Positions 12,200 to 24,596 of a stretch of 64,000 nucleotides of DNA are shown piece by piece (positions within the stretch are counted from its first letter, which is position 1; the number at the start of each line of letters is the position of its first letter). Under the pieces are notes generated by a model. That model had not been told where the DNA came from and ran no database searches. It saw nothing but the letters and a program-made list of their open reading frames with translations. The stretch is from NCBI GenBank assembly GCA_947179485.1, contig OX359249.1, positions 51,905,402-51,969,401 on the forward strand. Direction: 5' to 3'. Made by a program: the position numbers and the translations under genes. The stretch comes from Allacma fusca (lineage: Eukaryota > Arthropoda > Collembola > Symphypleona > Sminthuridae).

Positions 12200-12790
12200 G
12201 GCGTTAGTACTTTGCGTGCTACGGTCCCGGCTTACCTGCCGTCCTCTCTCAACGTTACTTCCTCCCACTCCTGCATAAAGCACGAGTACTCTGCACGCTT
12301 CAGTAAACTTTTGTTACCATTGCATGTACATACTCAAATCCGGATTCGGTTTAATTATTTTTCGGGGCCGGCGCAGGCTATTTCCATGCGTTTCTTTTCG
12401 CAATTTAAATATTCTATGTAATAGCTTTAAAAATCATTGGTAACGATGGTAGAAATAGCCTGCGCCAGCACAGAAAAAAATTCAGGAAGTTTACCGGATT
12501 ATAAGTTTTTTATATGTCACATTCAAAAAATTACCACATACTATTCCCTTCGGCCCTTGATTAAATTTCAAATAATGAATATAAATACGACCGCGTCACG
12601 TCACCCTTAAAAATTTCTAACTGAAATCACAAAATTTGGGTTTTCTCACGAGATTATCCAGGAATTTCAAAGCCCCAAAAAAATGTACCCACGTGTGACA
12701 AAAATTAGCAACGCCTAATTCCGACATGCGACGGTGGTTACTACAAAGAGGCACTAAAATGACCCCAACCAACATTTCAGTAATCTACAG
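12200..12790. mobile_element. GC-rich hairpin element, copy 1
   Basis: Core inverted repeat 12364-12472: GGGCCGGCGCAGGCTATTTCC against GAAATAGCCTGCGCCAGCAC. Flanking sequence is also shared with copy 2 at 22.2-22.6 kb (upstream CGTTACTTCC region; downstream TCCGACATGCG and AAAGAGGC), so the hairpin is part of a larger element. No coding capacity. Confidence 0.65.
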
Positions 12791-14364
12791 AGAAATCACA
12801 ATAAGTTGCCTAATCTAACGATATTTTGTTCCAAATATGTCCCTCTGACAGGCACGGTTTTTTAAACCCGACTGAAATTAATATCAAAATATCTGAAGGA
12901 AATCTTACAAGAATGCCGACGTAAATAGTGTGCTGGTCACTCCTTACTCTTACAGTGAGCTAGAAAGGCTGCAACTGATGGCAATCAGTTCAATTTGGTC
13001 AATACTTCCAACATTTTCAGGGGTTTTAACATTGACAAATCCAAATCCTCTCCCCTCTACCTACCAGAAATACTAAATAGTAAGAAATGTTGCAAAATAT
13101 TTGTATACAGTCAATGCGAAAATAGTTTACTAAAATTTTCTACCGTAGACGGCTATAATACCTCAAAAAATTGGAACTTCCAGGGAATTTTTCGAATTTT
13201 ACGAACCTCTAAATGTAATGGGTGCGGTGGCAGTAATTTTTTTCTGACATTTTCAAAGAATTTATTAATTTGTTTTCTCCAATAATTAATGACAATAATT
13301 ACCAAATTTTATTTGAAATAATCTCCAACTTTTTAGATTTATTATAAATTTGATTCCCTAATACACGCACAATTTGAATTCCCGCAGCTAAAAGCAGCTG
13401 TCTAATCTTAGGATCTTACGAAGGTACTTTCTTTTTTCTGGAGTCAAATGCTAGTCACTCGTTCTTTTGTATTTTTTTAAAAAGTGAAGAAACAAACCCG
13501 GGACGAAGAACATTGTTGGAGCTCTGAGTCAATGGTGACCTCATCAACAGATCCTACTCTATATAATTATTCGAGAAATTGACTTATATTTACGAGACTA
13601 ATTATCATGACAAGCTCAAGTAAATATTCCAGGAGCTACTCGTCAAAGAATATGATGCAATCCTGTATCATTCTGTAGCCTCACCAGTATTTTGATACCT
13701 GTACCAAAATTGTCTAGCTTATGATTTTTTTCATTTCAATTAGCGTTACTGTTGGGAGACTTCTTATTTTACTGAATCATAAATAATTATTACATTAATT
13801 GTAAATGAATGAATATTATTATTATTTAGGTCATAGCCCTTGGAATCGCCTAGCTACATTTTCAGCTGCATTTATTTATGTATGTGTTCTTGGGAGGACT
13901 ACCTTTTTTCGCTTTCCTTAGACAGGATTGAAAGCTGTGACAGTGTTCAAATGTTTCCCTTCTTCCGTCCCATCACTCATTACGTCCATATCTCTATTGC
14001 TTTCTTACTACGCACGCTGTTCGCCCCAAACTTGTGTCTGGCTGCAAAAGAATCGCAGAGTTGCTTTGAAGATGAAGACTTTTACATTGACAAGACAATA
14101 TCCGTTTCAAGTTGAAGTAAAAATCCAGTGGTGAGATTGCACACATCACAATGTTTCCGCAAAAGAATCTAGTTTGAAAACTCAATTTCATCCAAGTATT
14201 TTGAAGCCCATATTGGTGAGGAGTAGAGGAGTCGTGAGTTTACGAAGGAGCTCAAGAGCTTAGTAGTACAGTATTGACTTTGTTGTTGGGAATGCGGCTC
14301 TTAAAAATGAGTTGAAAGAGTTTTGTATGCGCCGCTTTAGCTTTCCCCGAAAAAAAAAGTTTTC
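12791..14364. other. No gene recognised
   Basis: AT-rich, with overlapping chance frames at 13840-14190 on both strands; none resembles a known family. Confidence 0.5.
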
Positions 14365-14469
14365 TACTTACTCACATTTTCCATTGCAGTTATATGGAAC
14401 TCCGAGATTTTTATGTAAATAACTATTTACCATGCCAAGTGTTTCGTTGGCACGGTTGAATCTTTCGCT
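14365..14469 (-). pseudogene. Probable continuation of the LINE beyond the nested Harbinger
   Basis: Seen: the minus frame reads RFNRANETLGMVNSYLHKNL then GVPYN. Known: LINE reverse transcriptases have, downstream of YADD, a segment of type -kA---lg-l--yl-k---vp. It lies immediately on the other side of the Harbinger-type element, in the expected order and strand. The match is short, hence modest confidence. Confidence 0.4.
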
Positions 14470-14492
14470 TCCTTGATTTTATTACATTTCTT

Positions 14493-15206
14493 AAGCCAGG
14501 TTCTCAGCAGTACGAATTCGTGTACGAAAGGTCCGTTTATGCGAATCGTTCGTACAGAAAATCGTCCGATGCTGAGAATCAGATTGCGATGATTTCGTGT
14601 ACGAATTCGCGCGCGAAGGACCTTTGTCCGAAATTCGCGTCAACGCAGGAGTTCAATTATTTTAACTTATGGTACGAAATTGAAAGAGCCATTACTCATT
14701 ATTTTTTGTTCTTCTTTGGATTAAAAAGCTATTTGAGTTTTAAGAACTACTTTCATACTAAACTAATGTTTTTCTTACCAGGATTGTTTTTATTGTATTT
14801 AAATTCTATATTACTTGCTGCAGTATAAAATTCTCCTCGTTGTTTTTTACGAAGACATGGACGAATCCATTGAGTTCTTTTAATTTGTCGTTTTGGTTTC
14901 CTCCAGTAATAAACTACTGTTGCACATACTGTCATTAATAACAGTATTTTCTGAGTTTTACAAGTGCTGTTTTTAATTACTTCTATTTTTATAGTTTAAA
15001 TATTAAAGACTAAATTAATATTAAATTTAATTAATTAATTAATTCAGTTACACAGCTTCGTACAGTACTGTCAAAATACCATCTTTGTGAGAACCGCTCA
15101 CAACGATGCCCCGCTGCATGTTCGTACGAACACTTCATTCGTACCATCGAGCACGAAGGAAATTTTCGTCGGACGAAGAAGTTCGTACTGCTGTGAACCA
15201 GGCTTT
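14493..15206. mobile_element. Harbinger deletion derivative (~0.71 kb) with inverted ends
   Basis: Seen: the left end TTAAGCCAGGTTCTCAGCAG and right end CTGCTGTGAACCAGGCTTTAA are inverted copies, followed inward on both sides by TACGAA-rich subterminal sequence (repeats of TTCGTACGAA type). Flanks contain TTA/TAA, compatible with the 3-bp TWA duplication known for PIF/Harbinger. The interior encodes a remnant of the transposase N-terminus on the minus strand (see 14753-14935). The LINE reading resumes beyond both ends, so this is probably a nested insertion. Confidence 0.7.
14753..14935 (-). pseudogene. Harbinger transposase N-terminal remnant
   Basis: Seen: the frame reads KPKRQIKRTQWIRPCLRKKQ then RGEFYTAASNIEF. 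Known: PIF/Harbinger transposases have an N-terminal basic segment followed by W-v-pil--R---G-f-tl--eLr. The match is short but falls within an element whose ends are Harbinger-like. A donor-like CCTG|GTAAGA follows the match, consistent with the family's intron-containing coding region. The catalytic part is absent from this element. Confidence 0.55.
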
Positions 15207-15210
15207 AAAG

Positions 15211-15665
15211 TCAGTAATCTTTGTTTTTCGAGGCTGACTTTACGAGGTTTGCTATAAAGCATCCTCTTAGGTCAATTTGTTTTTGAAGCTTCCTTACTGT
15301 TGTGACAATCATGATAATGTTATTTGCGTAGCCAAGGATTAGAAGGTAGTAAGAAGCTGGATTCCAGTACTGTTGCTCCCTTTCAGTATTCTCACTACAT
15401 ATATGGTCGATGTAGACAAATAGCATTGGGGATAGTTTCACCCGAAAGTACTCTCGTTAGAATTTGAGTGCAGGCACTGAACCTATGTATGTACCTTGCG
15501 CTCTGATATTTGTTTTTGCCAATACATAAAGCTCCTTAATTCTCTTCAAGCAATATTTATTGACGTGTCTGTTTTTAAGCCGTTTCCATAATTTATTATA
15601 GTTGATGAAATCAGAGGCTTGTAAGAGGTCCACGAAGAGAGCAAATAATATTTTTCAAGGCACTA
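15211..15665 (-). pseudogene. LINE reverse transcriptase fragment
   Basis: Seen in one minus frame interrupted by a single TAA (near 15460): LFALFVDLLQASDFINYNKL, WKRLKN, LKRIKELYVLAKTNIRAQG, REYFRVKLSPMLFVYIDHI, then LLILGYANNIIMIVTTVRKL. These correspond to LINE reverse-transcriptase block A (lfvDl-kAfD-i-h--Lw), the -iik-lY--tk--i segment, the lSPmLFn-yid-i block and the YADD box. YADD is YANN here, so both catalytic aspartates are lost, and the usual RGxxQG block is not recognisable. This is an old, dead non-LTR copy. Clade not assigned. Confidence 0.8.
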
Positions 15666-18600
15666 TACAAATAGTCACTAGGCAAAGACATGCTCAGAAC
15701 AATGCCTTTTCTTGGGCTGACTGATTGACGAACAAAATATTGTTAATATTACAGACTAAATACTGAAAATTGATTCTAACTGATACTGTGAACTTGTGAA
15801 GAGTTTTGAAATGGTCATGGGAAGTCTTATTGGTTATGCAATTATTGAAATAATTATGTATTTGATGGGACGAAGGTCTTCCCATATGTTTTGGGTTGAC
15901 ACATGGAGGAGTTCAAGCCCGTGCTCTATTGATCTAGCCCGACTCCTTGCAATTACGTAAATAAACGGACACACGCTCGCAAACGGTACACAAGCAAGGC
16001 ATATACACCTACAAAACCATGAAAATTGTGATGCAGCTTGTACAAACTTTGTCAGTTCAGTCCCCAACCCTGAATTCATCCCTTACTGTAGATCCCGGTC
16101 CAGTAAGGATTATCCAGTACAGACATAGACACTAGACTCAACAGTGTGCAATTATTACTGTCTCAGGACCACAGGAAAATTTGTACTAGCGGATGTTTTG
16201 CCTCCCTCAAAAAATCTGTGGGCTGCCGTCACTTAATCAAAAATGGAAATGCACACCATGTGGACATTGAGGGAAGTTCCGATGAATTATATGCAGCTTC
16301 ATAATCAATCATTTAGATTCAAAAGCTAGTCCACAAAGATTATCAAAATGTTCGAGTGTAAACGTTCGATTTTGTAGAGACTGGATCAAACAGTTTTATT
16401 TTAGTTAACAATTTCTGCAGAACTAGGGGACACTAAGGTATCAATCCCCTAAGGACTTCAACGTGAGACGGAGTTGAGCGTCATATCCCGGGATAATTCT
16501 GCTTAAAATTATTGCAGTCTGAATGGTTTCGATGGTAATGGGAAGTAGAAAATCTTGCGAAGTCAACTTACTCACCAGCCTCTGTCCGCATGGGAAATCA
16601 CTGAAATTAAAACGGCTGTGTCAGTGAAAAGAATTAAATGTATGAAATAAGTTCCCTGCATGACACACTGAGAGAGGACAAAACCTCAGTGCGGATGAAA
16701 CAGACGCCGGAATTTCCATCAAACATAAAAGCATCCACAACTTCTACAACTGAAACTCCACATCAAATAAGGCAGATGCATGTCCCCAAGCTATGTCTGC
16801 AACAACCTACATGAAACGTAAATAACGCTAATCCCAGGCTAAGGAATCAATTGCTCCAAAAATTATTCAAACTGTGTCCACGGAATCACATATCCCCAAT
16901 ATTGATTTATCTCAAGGACAAGAAACCAGCAGTGACCAATACGGGCAAACTTGGGATCCAAAAAACCAGCTGTGAGGAATCACGTGTGGCCAATCTGAGG
17001 GTAAGAAACCAGTGGTGACCAATAGTAGCTGCAATTTCTCCCGCACAAACCAGGTCGAAATGGTCTGAACTTTATTCGCGCTGGGAGAATGGGCCAGGCA
17101 CCTAAGGTCACAAAATGTCATTCCGATCCCGAGTGGGCATGGGCCGAGGGTTACTTGTAAGTAGCTAATACTCACAGTACATGACGTCTATAGAATGACC
17201 TTCCCCCGTTAGATCATGATAAAAATGTACATAAATTTCTAGATTTGGTGAGGTACACTTAAAAACAAGAACCCTTAAATATAATTATTATTTCTGTAAT
17301 AATAAAATCAACATTTACAACAACGTCCTGTCAGCATTATAAACACTTTTCAAAACTATTTTCTAACACATTTAAGAAAAATTCTTAATTTTAATGTCTA
17401 CTCAATTCGTTTGGAAAATTCCATAACCTCAGTACACGTGGCAGGGGTCACTTCATTTTACTTATTCAATAAAAATGTTTCTAAAATCCGTGTTTTTTAA
17501 ATTCTTGGAAAATTTCAAAAAAAAAATGTTCCAAAATTACAAAGGGAATGCATTTTGGTACTTCCTTGGGATGTTTACTACCCGTGCGGTAGGTATTGGG
17601 ACTCTGCCATGAAGTGTCGTAGAAAAATCCCGGATAATTTGCGTTAGGTCGGAGAAAACGTTTCTGTAACGAGGGTATATCTAAGATACAGCCGACTACA
17701 ACATGTAGAATATTTGTTCTGGTATTTTTTATGACTATAAGCTGCACATACTCGTCTAGCCCCTTAAACGTAATAAGCAATTGAGGAGAGATCACCCAAA
17801 AATTTGGATCCATCTCGTATCCTTCGGAATATCAACCTTGCGATTAGTTCGCTCATGGCCTTCCCTGGGAAGGAGTTGGAGACTTTTTTTTTTACCACAT
17901 CTGACCTGTCCATATAACAGGGCTTCAGAAAACTATCTGTTTCTATTTTAATTTATTTTACCCAGACACTACCTCTGGAAACTTTTTTTGGACCGATTCC
18001 ACTGGTTGGGTGGGGTACTTTGGAGTCATAATGGTCTCAAGGAAATTACAGTAGTCATTGTGCACAGACGTGGTGAGATGTCTTGTAATTTTCCTCTTCG
18101 AAAGCTACATTATACAAAACGGCCCATCGAGTAATAATATATGGGGGAAAAAAGTGTCTAATAAGCTCAATATCAGAACAATAACCCGAGGAATAGTTTT
18201 TTATTGTGGGAAATGCAAAAGGAAAGATTCGTTCCGAAGATGAACAACTAAAAATAAGTACAAGTGGAAGGAATAACTCTGAGCACAAGAGTAAGAGTCT
18301 TACAAATTAAACTTAAGATTTTTGCATCTACCATTATGTATCTAACTACATCAAAATGATAGGGAATTACTTCACAGGTAATTCCCACTCACTGAAGTTC
18401 CCTAGGATGGGCTTCAGCTCACTCTGGAGCCTGTGAAAGGGCTGAGTCAGGGTATCTCTCGCTCTCCACTTACAACTCCAGAATGATGAGTCTTTCACAA
18501 TAAAGTTCAGGAGTCCATTAGCACAATAGATCCGTCGTATCTTAATAAACTATTTACTCAAAATTGTACAACTAATTATGTAATAATTATTATACCTAAC

Positions 18601-20649
18601 AATATCATATTTGAAGTACTTCTTGATCCTCGGACGTGCTAACTGGGAATCTTTCCCTTAACTTATTACTAAACCTCAGCTGAATAATTGTCATTTCCAT
18701 TAATTTAAACTCCGACGACAAAATGTTATCGGATGAAGGCGCTTTAGAGAGAGATCTGAGGAAGGTACATACAATATCGAAGCAATAATGCAGGCGCTGT
18801 GGGCTAAAAAGTATGAAATTTAATAAGTAATAATCATAATAATAAAGTTAAAAACACAATAAAGATACTTTGCTGTTGCTTGATACTGAAAAGCAACAAG
18901 CAAGGTTGACTCTCGCAATCTGTTCTCTTTTGGCATTCCCACTCATTCAGTAATGCAAAAGCATCTCCTCACGGACATTAAAATAGTTCAGTTCCTGTAA
19001 ATTATGCAAAATCGGATTCCAGCCCTGAAGATACATACATTAATTTACGTGGACGAACCAGCAAATGTGGTAGTCATTGTTACTGTAAGTAACCAAATTA
19101 TTTGATGTAGCGGTTGGCTCTGCATGACGACTAGCATATTCCTAATATAACGACATATTGAGAAAGAGAATCCCCCAAGGCCCCATGTATTACATGCTAA
19201 ATCCCCTCCCTAAAACATTACCATTATAACCGCAAAGACATCATGTGCGTTTTGTCATAATTGTTATCTAAAAATGTGCTGAGCTCTCCACAGCCGAATT
19301 GGAGAATCTAAATACAATTGGTAGTCAATGAGGATCATGTTAGACCGGGGAGACCAATTGATAAAGAGTAAGAGCAGCTACACATAAAGCTGGACAAGAG
19401 TTAATAGCTAAAACCGGAGTTGCGAGAAATACGGGCAAGGTATTCTCCCTGGGCTGTTCAACAGCCCAAGAGTTTCTACTGTAGACCCTGGCTTGGCATA
19501 TATTCGTATTATATTATAAGCTCCAGGTTATATGTGTACATATGTACGCATGAGTAAGTGATTAATAACGACACAAGCTATACGTGAACCTCCCCTCCCA
19601 ACTAGATGGCAATTTCAGGTATAACAACAATACTATTTTGTATTCTTACATAATTAATTTCTATGCCTTTTCAATGCGTAATTCTAACCAAGCAAAACTT
19701 ACCAAATCTTCCCTAGAAAAAGGAAACGATCATTTGTAAAATGGATTTTTCTTTACATTCAAGCTGAGTCGCAACCCCTGAGAACTTTATTGTCCATCGT
19801 CAGAAAGCATTCATTTCATTCGATTTATGACTTTAGAATTATACCTAAATAAATCCGAAAGCAAGTCAAATTAGAAAAGTAGCATTATCTCTAATATTAA
19901 AAGTCTGAGATAATCACATCTTGTAATTACTTGAAGATTTAGCTACTACCAATGTATGTATGTACTATCTACTATTTGTATAATCGATTTTAATTATTCG
20001 AATAAATTGCAATAAATTTCTCCCATTTTTTGACCCACTCCAGAACCAATAAAGTACTTTTATCAAAACATCGTTCTGAATTATTTATAAAATATCTAGA
20101 TTTTTCCAAGCTGTAAAAATTTGTAATAATATCCCTATTGAATTTATGAAATATGAGATTGAGCGTTTAGAAAAGTTCCGTGAAAGCATTACTAAATTAA
20201 ATTAAATTCTGGACAGACGTTAAGAAGATTAAGGGCCTAATATTGTAGAATGAAGGGAAAATTAGTTTTGATAGGACAATTTATAGCTTCATGTATAAAT
20301 GGGGGAGATTGAGTCAGTTCATTTTTGTACTGACTCAAGAGTAGCACGTTAGTCAAGTCATGAACTGAAGGGAAGTGAATTCAATAGCATTATACTGGAC
20401 CCGACCTGATAAATAAAAATGGAAGATCACTGTCAACCACAGAGACGCTGAGTCAACGAAGGGACTCCGGAAACTCCAAAAAGGGGATAAATTATAAGGA
20501 CACGGTGTGTTGTGAGGGAAGCAATGTGAGGGAGGGGAAGTAAACAGGAGGAATGATACGACAAAGGAATTGAATCAACGAACAGAATATAAGCCAGAGG
20601 ATAGTTTTTCCCGAGGACGGTTTGTGGTTGACTCTATATTTTGTACACA
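15666..20649. other. No gene recognised, one small repeat
   Basis: Contains the diverged triple repeat at 16920-17030 and a small perfect hairpin GAGTCAGT/ACTGACTC near 20310-20337. Open frames are short and unrecognisable. Composition rises slightly in GC at 16000-17200. Confidence 0.5.
16920..17030 (+). repeat. Three diverged ~41-bp repeats
   Basis: GAAACCAGCAGTGACCAAT (16922), AAAACCAGCTGTGAGGAAT (16962) and GAAACCAGTGGTGACCAAT (17005). Confidence 0.55.
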
Positions 20650-21080
20650 CATTTAAAAGCATGTTGTTTAAGTGAATTGGAAAGGGAGAAAGTTGCGTGA
20701 GGAAGTGATATTTGTTCGGATCAAGTGCTAACAGTATTGCTCCTTTGCTCCTAACGAAGCGCAAAGTTTTCATATTTAACTTAGAATAATAGCGGATTTG
20801 GCAGAAAGGTAGTAAGACGGCACTTAGAAGGTAAGCTGTTGACATTATCCTCCTGCATTCAAACAAAGTGGAGCACATCTTTTACAATTAGTACTCCCCT
20901 AGGAACTTTCACAGTTCAAGTAATCCCAGTGCATTTTGCGGAGTTCTCCCAGGAGTTCCAATATCCAAGAGTGTACCACAGCACAGCACAGGTACGAACC
21001 AGTTTCCCTTCAAATTTCAAATGTTCAACCCCATAAAGATTTTCAATTTTTGAAAGTCCACCACAAAGGTGGATTTATGG
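20650..21080 (+). pseudogene. Decayed paralogue-like locus, plus-strand member of an inverted pair
   Basis: Seen: the segment matches the reverse complement of 23290-23775. The best block (about 20875-20975) reads TSFTISTPLGTFTVQVIPV, against TCFTISTPLGTFTLQIIPV in the partner. Several differences fall at third codon positions (CTA/CTC, GGA/GGC, ACA/ACT, GTG/GTC). Upstream, PLLLTKRKVFIF resembles FLLLRVRKVFKK of the partner. This copy has in-frame stops in the upstream part, and its frame relation between the two blocks differs by two bases from the partner. It could equally be an uncharacterised repeat family. Confidence 0.3.
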
Positions 21081-22199
21081 GATTTTTCACCATGCCCGCG
21101 CGGGCCAGGGTAAAAAAAATTGTAGGACTAGTTTATAAATAATAACGAAGCCCCTCAAATCATGCGGAAAAGCCCACCCAAAATCTATTTTGAGGTTTAG
21201 GGCCAAAGTAAAATTTATTTGATTAACCTAGCCCTGCCCGGCGCTGTATTTATTATGTGAATCAACACAGTGTTCCATATTGTAGCAACCATATTTCATA
21301 CCGCATAAATTATCTGTCACCCAAATATTCTTGAATTGAATTGTGTGCGGTTATATAAACTTTCATTTTAGTCAATCCTTGTAGCTTATACCGCCGGCGG
21401 TTCTGTCATAAAGCTTGTTTGAGTATGTATTTATATGGTGTTAGCACAAAGTTTGTAAATAGAATAATTTGAACACAGTCAATGTAAACAATAGGATCTA
21501 TTTTGCATAGTGTAAGCACGGGGTGGGACAAAAAGATTGCCCCTTCTCTAGCATATATAAGAAAGTAACTCATAAAAGATGTGACAGTTTGTAGAGAATT
21601 CTTTTTCAGCTTTCCTAACAAAGTTTTCATGAACCTAAGTCAATTTCTGAGGTCACAAGTATCCCGAATGTGAAGCAAAGTGGAAGAAAATGTTTTACGG
21701 AATTTGGTTTCAATAATAATTGAGCTATACGGGAATTATCTCAGGTCTCTGCGCAAATAATTCCCAAAATGAGCCTTCAACAAAGGGAGCGCTGTTGAGA
21801 GAAGCAGAACTGAGGAAGATCAACTTTGGATCCGACTAAGCTTTTTTACTTGTCATTCTTTCATAGTAAATCCGGTAGTTATACAAATATTTTAAAATGC
21901 AAATTTTCTATCAAATTTATTACCAGTGCCGTCTAAAATATAAAGTCCAAATCAAAAGTTGTGGCTGCAGGACTCCAAAATTTGCGATAATATTTTTTTC
22001 TTATGAAAACTTTTGAAATAATAACACACATCATGCATACAGTATGTTGTGCTGAAATAAACAACTCTTGAATCCCGAATCCGTAAAAAATTTCGACTTT
22101 ACTTCACGTGCGGGACCTCTGAAGCTCAAAAATTGACAACGGTCAGTAGAACAAATTTTCGGAAATGAGGACATAAATTCGACACAAACTGATGGAATC

Positions 22200-22580
22200 A
22201 AACATTTTATGAGTTACTACTGCAATACGCTAGAGGGGAGACAATCGCTTTGTGCCATCCTAGACATGCGGTTCTCCCTCAGCGTTACTACCCTTCACAT
22301 TTGCATATGTACCAGAGGTGTCCCGTTCGCTTCCGCAACGTTGATTTGTTCTACATTGCCCGTAGATATTGAAAACTTCAAAAAATATTTTTCGGAGCCG
22401 GCGCAGGCTATGTTCTTTTTTCGTAATTTAAATCTTCTGTATAATAGAGTGAAAAATCATTGATAACAATGTTGGAAATAGCCTGCGCCGGCACTAAAAA
22501 AAATCCTGAAGTTAGCATCGCATAACTCCGACATGCGGACGTGATAAAATGAAAGAGGCTCACTCAAATGAACCCATAAC
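22200..22580. mobile_element. GC-rich hairpin element, copy 2 (shorter)
   Basis: Core 22394-22494: GAGCCGGCGCAGGCTATGTTC against GGAAATAGCCTGCGCCGGCAC. Relative to copy 1, the stretch between the hairpin and TCCGACATGCG is ~200 bp shorter, an internal deletion or an insertion in copy 1. Confidence 0.65.
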
Positions 22581-22839
22581 ATGGATGTTAATTTGCATCT
22601 TATACACAGCAGTGTCTCGTGTCTCGAGGAAATAATCCTCCATCATACTGTCTCGGTAGATGATTTTTCCTGTATTTACACTCCGCAAGTAATCCTTCAG
22701 TGGCTCCTCACATATAATTAATAATAACCTCTGGCAGTTATTCCTCCTACATTAAAGTCTCCATCCCATCCTCACAATTATAAATTCTCCAATACACACA
22801 ATCTTCCCTGATCCCTCCCACAAACACCACCTAATACAA

Positions 22840-23000
22840 TGGTGTAATCCCTCCGACCATAACCCCTCCAACATTTACCCGATTGCGTAATCCCTCCGAC
22901 CATAACCCTCCCAACATATACCCAATAGTATGTAATCCCTCCGACCATAACCAATAAACCCTTCAACATTTATACACACTCTTGTGTAATCCGCCCGAAA
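22840..23000 (+). repeat. Tandem repeat, ~45-bp unit
   Basis: GTAATCCCTCCGACCATAAC recurs at 22844, 22887 and 22932, with a weaker GTAATCCGCCCGAAATAAA at 22986. Each is followed by CC(C)TTCCAACATTTA-like sequence. Confidence 0.85.
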
Positions 23001-23289
23001 TAAAATCCCCGATGATAAGTCCTTCTCTATAACCTCAAGGCCAGAAAACCCTAGCAGAGTGTAAATGGAGGAGAGATTATCTACTCAGAATGAGACAGTA
23101 GGATGTGGAGATTGTGTCATCCAGACACTCTGGTCTATGAAATGCCATGAGAGATTACCATCCATGCTACACGTATCTACATAACCGTCCGTAGTTGAAT
23201 TTAAAAAATACTCGGATGATGATAATAATAATAATTATTATTGCGGTATGAATGGTTTGTGCTACAGAAGGGAAAATTGTATTGATTGA

Positions 23290-23775
23290 TAGGATAAATA
23301 CATATACGTGGGACTTAGAAAAATTGAAGATGTTAAAGTAATTATTTCGAAGATTTGACATGAGGAGGGAAAGAGGTCCGTGTGCTTGTGGTGTTGGTGT
23401 TGTTTAGGATTTTGACACTCCTGGGAGAAGAAGGTAAAATGGACTGGGATTATTTGAAGAGTGAAAGTGCCGAGGGGAGTACTAATTGTAAAACATGTGC
23501 TGGGCTCCAGCTTTGAATGTCGGAGTATCATGTGAAAAGCTTACCTTGTTAGTAAAAAGTGTGGGAAAGAAATGGAAGATTCACGTACTTTTTCTCTTTC
23601 TTGAGTTGGACCTTCTTCTTAAAAACTTTGCGAACTCGGAGGAGGAGGAAAGCCGCTTTGTCGATCGTCAGCGGTTTTTCTTCTTTGCTTGGGCTCTCCA
23701 TCTTTCCCTTTGTCTTTCTCCTCTTCTTTTTCGTCGTGGACTTGTTCTCCTTGTCTTGCTCCAACTCAATGGAGG
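23290..23775 (-). CDS. Lys-rich small frame and conserved TISTPLGTF block, minus-strand member of the pair
   Basis: Seen: an ATG inside the minus frame (Kozak-like AAGATGG) opens a 50-aa Lys-rich frame beginning MESPSKEEKPLTIDKAAF, ending TAA near 23550. The open frame extends further upstream through ELEQDKENKSTTKKKRRKT. About 20 bp after the stop, an AAGGTAAGC string is followed by a second frame (23531-23340) containing ISTPLGTFTLQIIPVHF and FFSQECQNPKQ. Both frames have counterparts at 20650-21080 on the other strand. Inference: exons of one small gene, perhaps nuclear given the basic composition, or two neighbouring small genes. Identity unknown. Confidence 0.35.
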
Positions 23776-24228
23776 ATTGCAAGAAAGGGTATTTAAACTT
23801 TTGGGGAAACACTTTGAATGAGTCACTGTGTCAGAGCAAGGACAAATAAAAGATGTACATTCAATGCAACATCCATCCGCTCTCTTTCCTCTGTTCAAGT
23901 CAGAAATATCCGGAAATTCCGTCATATATCCTCTGTAATTTTCATTTTCTCCTCCGAGAGCTTCACATATAATTATAGGAAATATAGGAAAGAAACGTAG
24001 GCTGTGAATGAGTCCTAACTCAAACTCTCCTACCCGTGTCCATGGAACTTCCACTTCTCTATTTGACTCGTCCTCACTCTTTTTTTTTTTAATAATTTCC
24101 AGAAGAAGATAAGCGGATGCTTGTGTGCCAACAACTGATGAAAAGATGAGGCCAAGAGGAGGAGGGGAATGGAACTAAGGCCGTGAACAAAAGTGGTTGT
24201 GGAGAGGAGGGAAAGAAGTAGGAGAGAC

Positions 24229-24302
24229 GGGGAATACGTGGAATACGTGGAATACGTGAAATACGGGGAATTCGGGGAATACGGGGAATACGGGGAGCAC
24301 GG
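24229..24302 (+). repeat. 9-bp minisatellite (GGAATACGT / GGGGAATAC)
   Basis: About eight 9-bp units drifting from GGAATACGT to GGGGAATAC. Because 9 is divisible by 3, both strands stay open across it. Confidence 0.9.
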
Positions 24303-24596
24303 GCCCTCAGTCAAAGTTAGTAATTTCCCCGCCAATTATTATTTGTTCCTGGAAGTGGTTATAAGGGGAAGTTGATTTGGAAGGAGAGGAGCACTCGAGC
24401 AATTTGAGCACAATAATAATTACCATGAATGTAGGTTCACTTGGGGGCTGAGTATTGGTGTGGTTGGAGGGAGGACGAGAGACCACCCATTTACGAATAA
24501 TTTAGCAGTTTCTCAGTTCCCTGGATTTTTCTCTCTTCCTTCGGATCCCGTAGAATGGGACAAATAGTACGTGCATTTAAATATCTATAATCCTTG

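Noticed and set aside
20492-20878. 128-codon minus frame
   Set aside because: Opposite the coding-like plus-strand segment, with composition typical of an antisense shadow; no recognisable motif.
24030-24375. Frames with YVEYVEYVKYGEFGEYGEYG on one strand and SPYSPYSPNSPY on the other
   Set aside because: Translation of the 9-bp minisatellite, whose unit length keeps frames open by itself.
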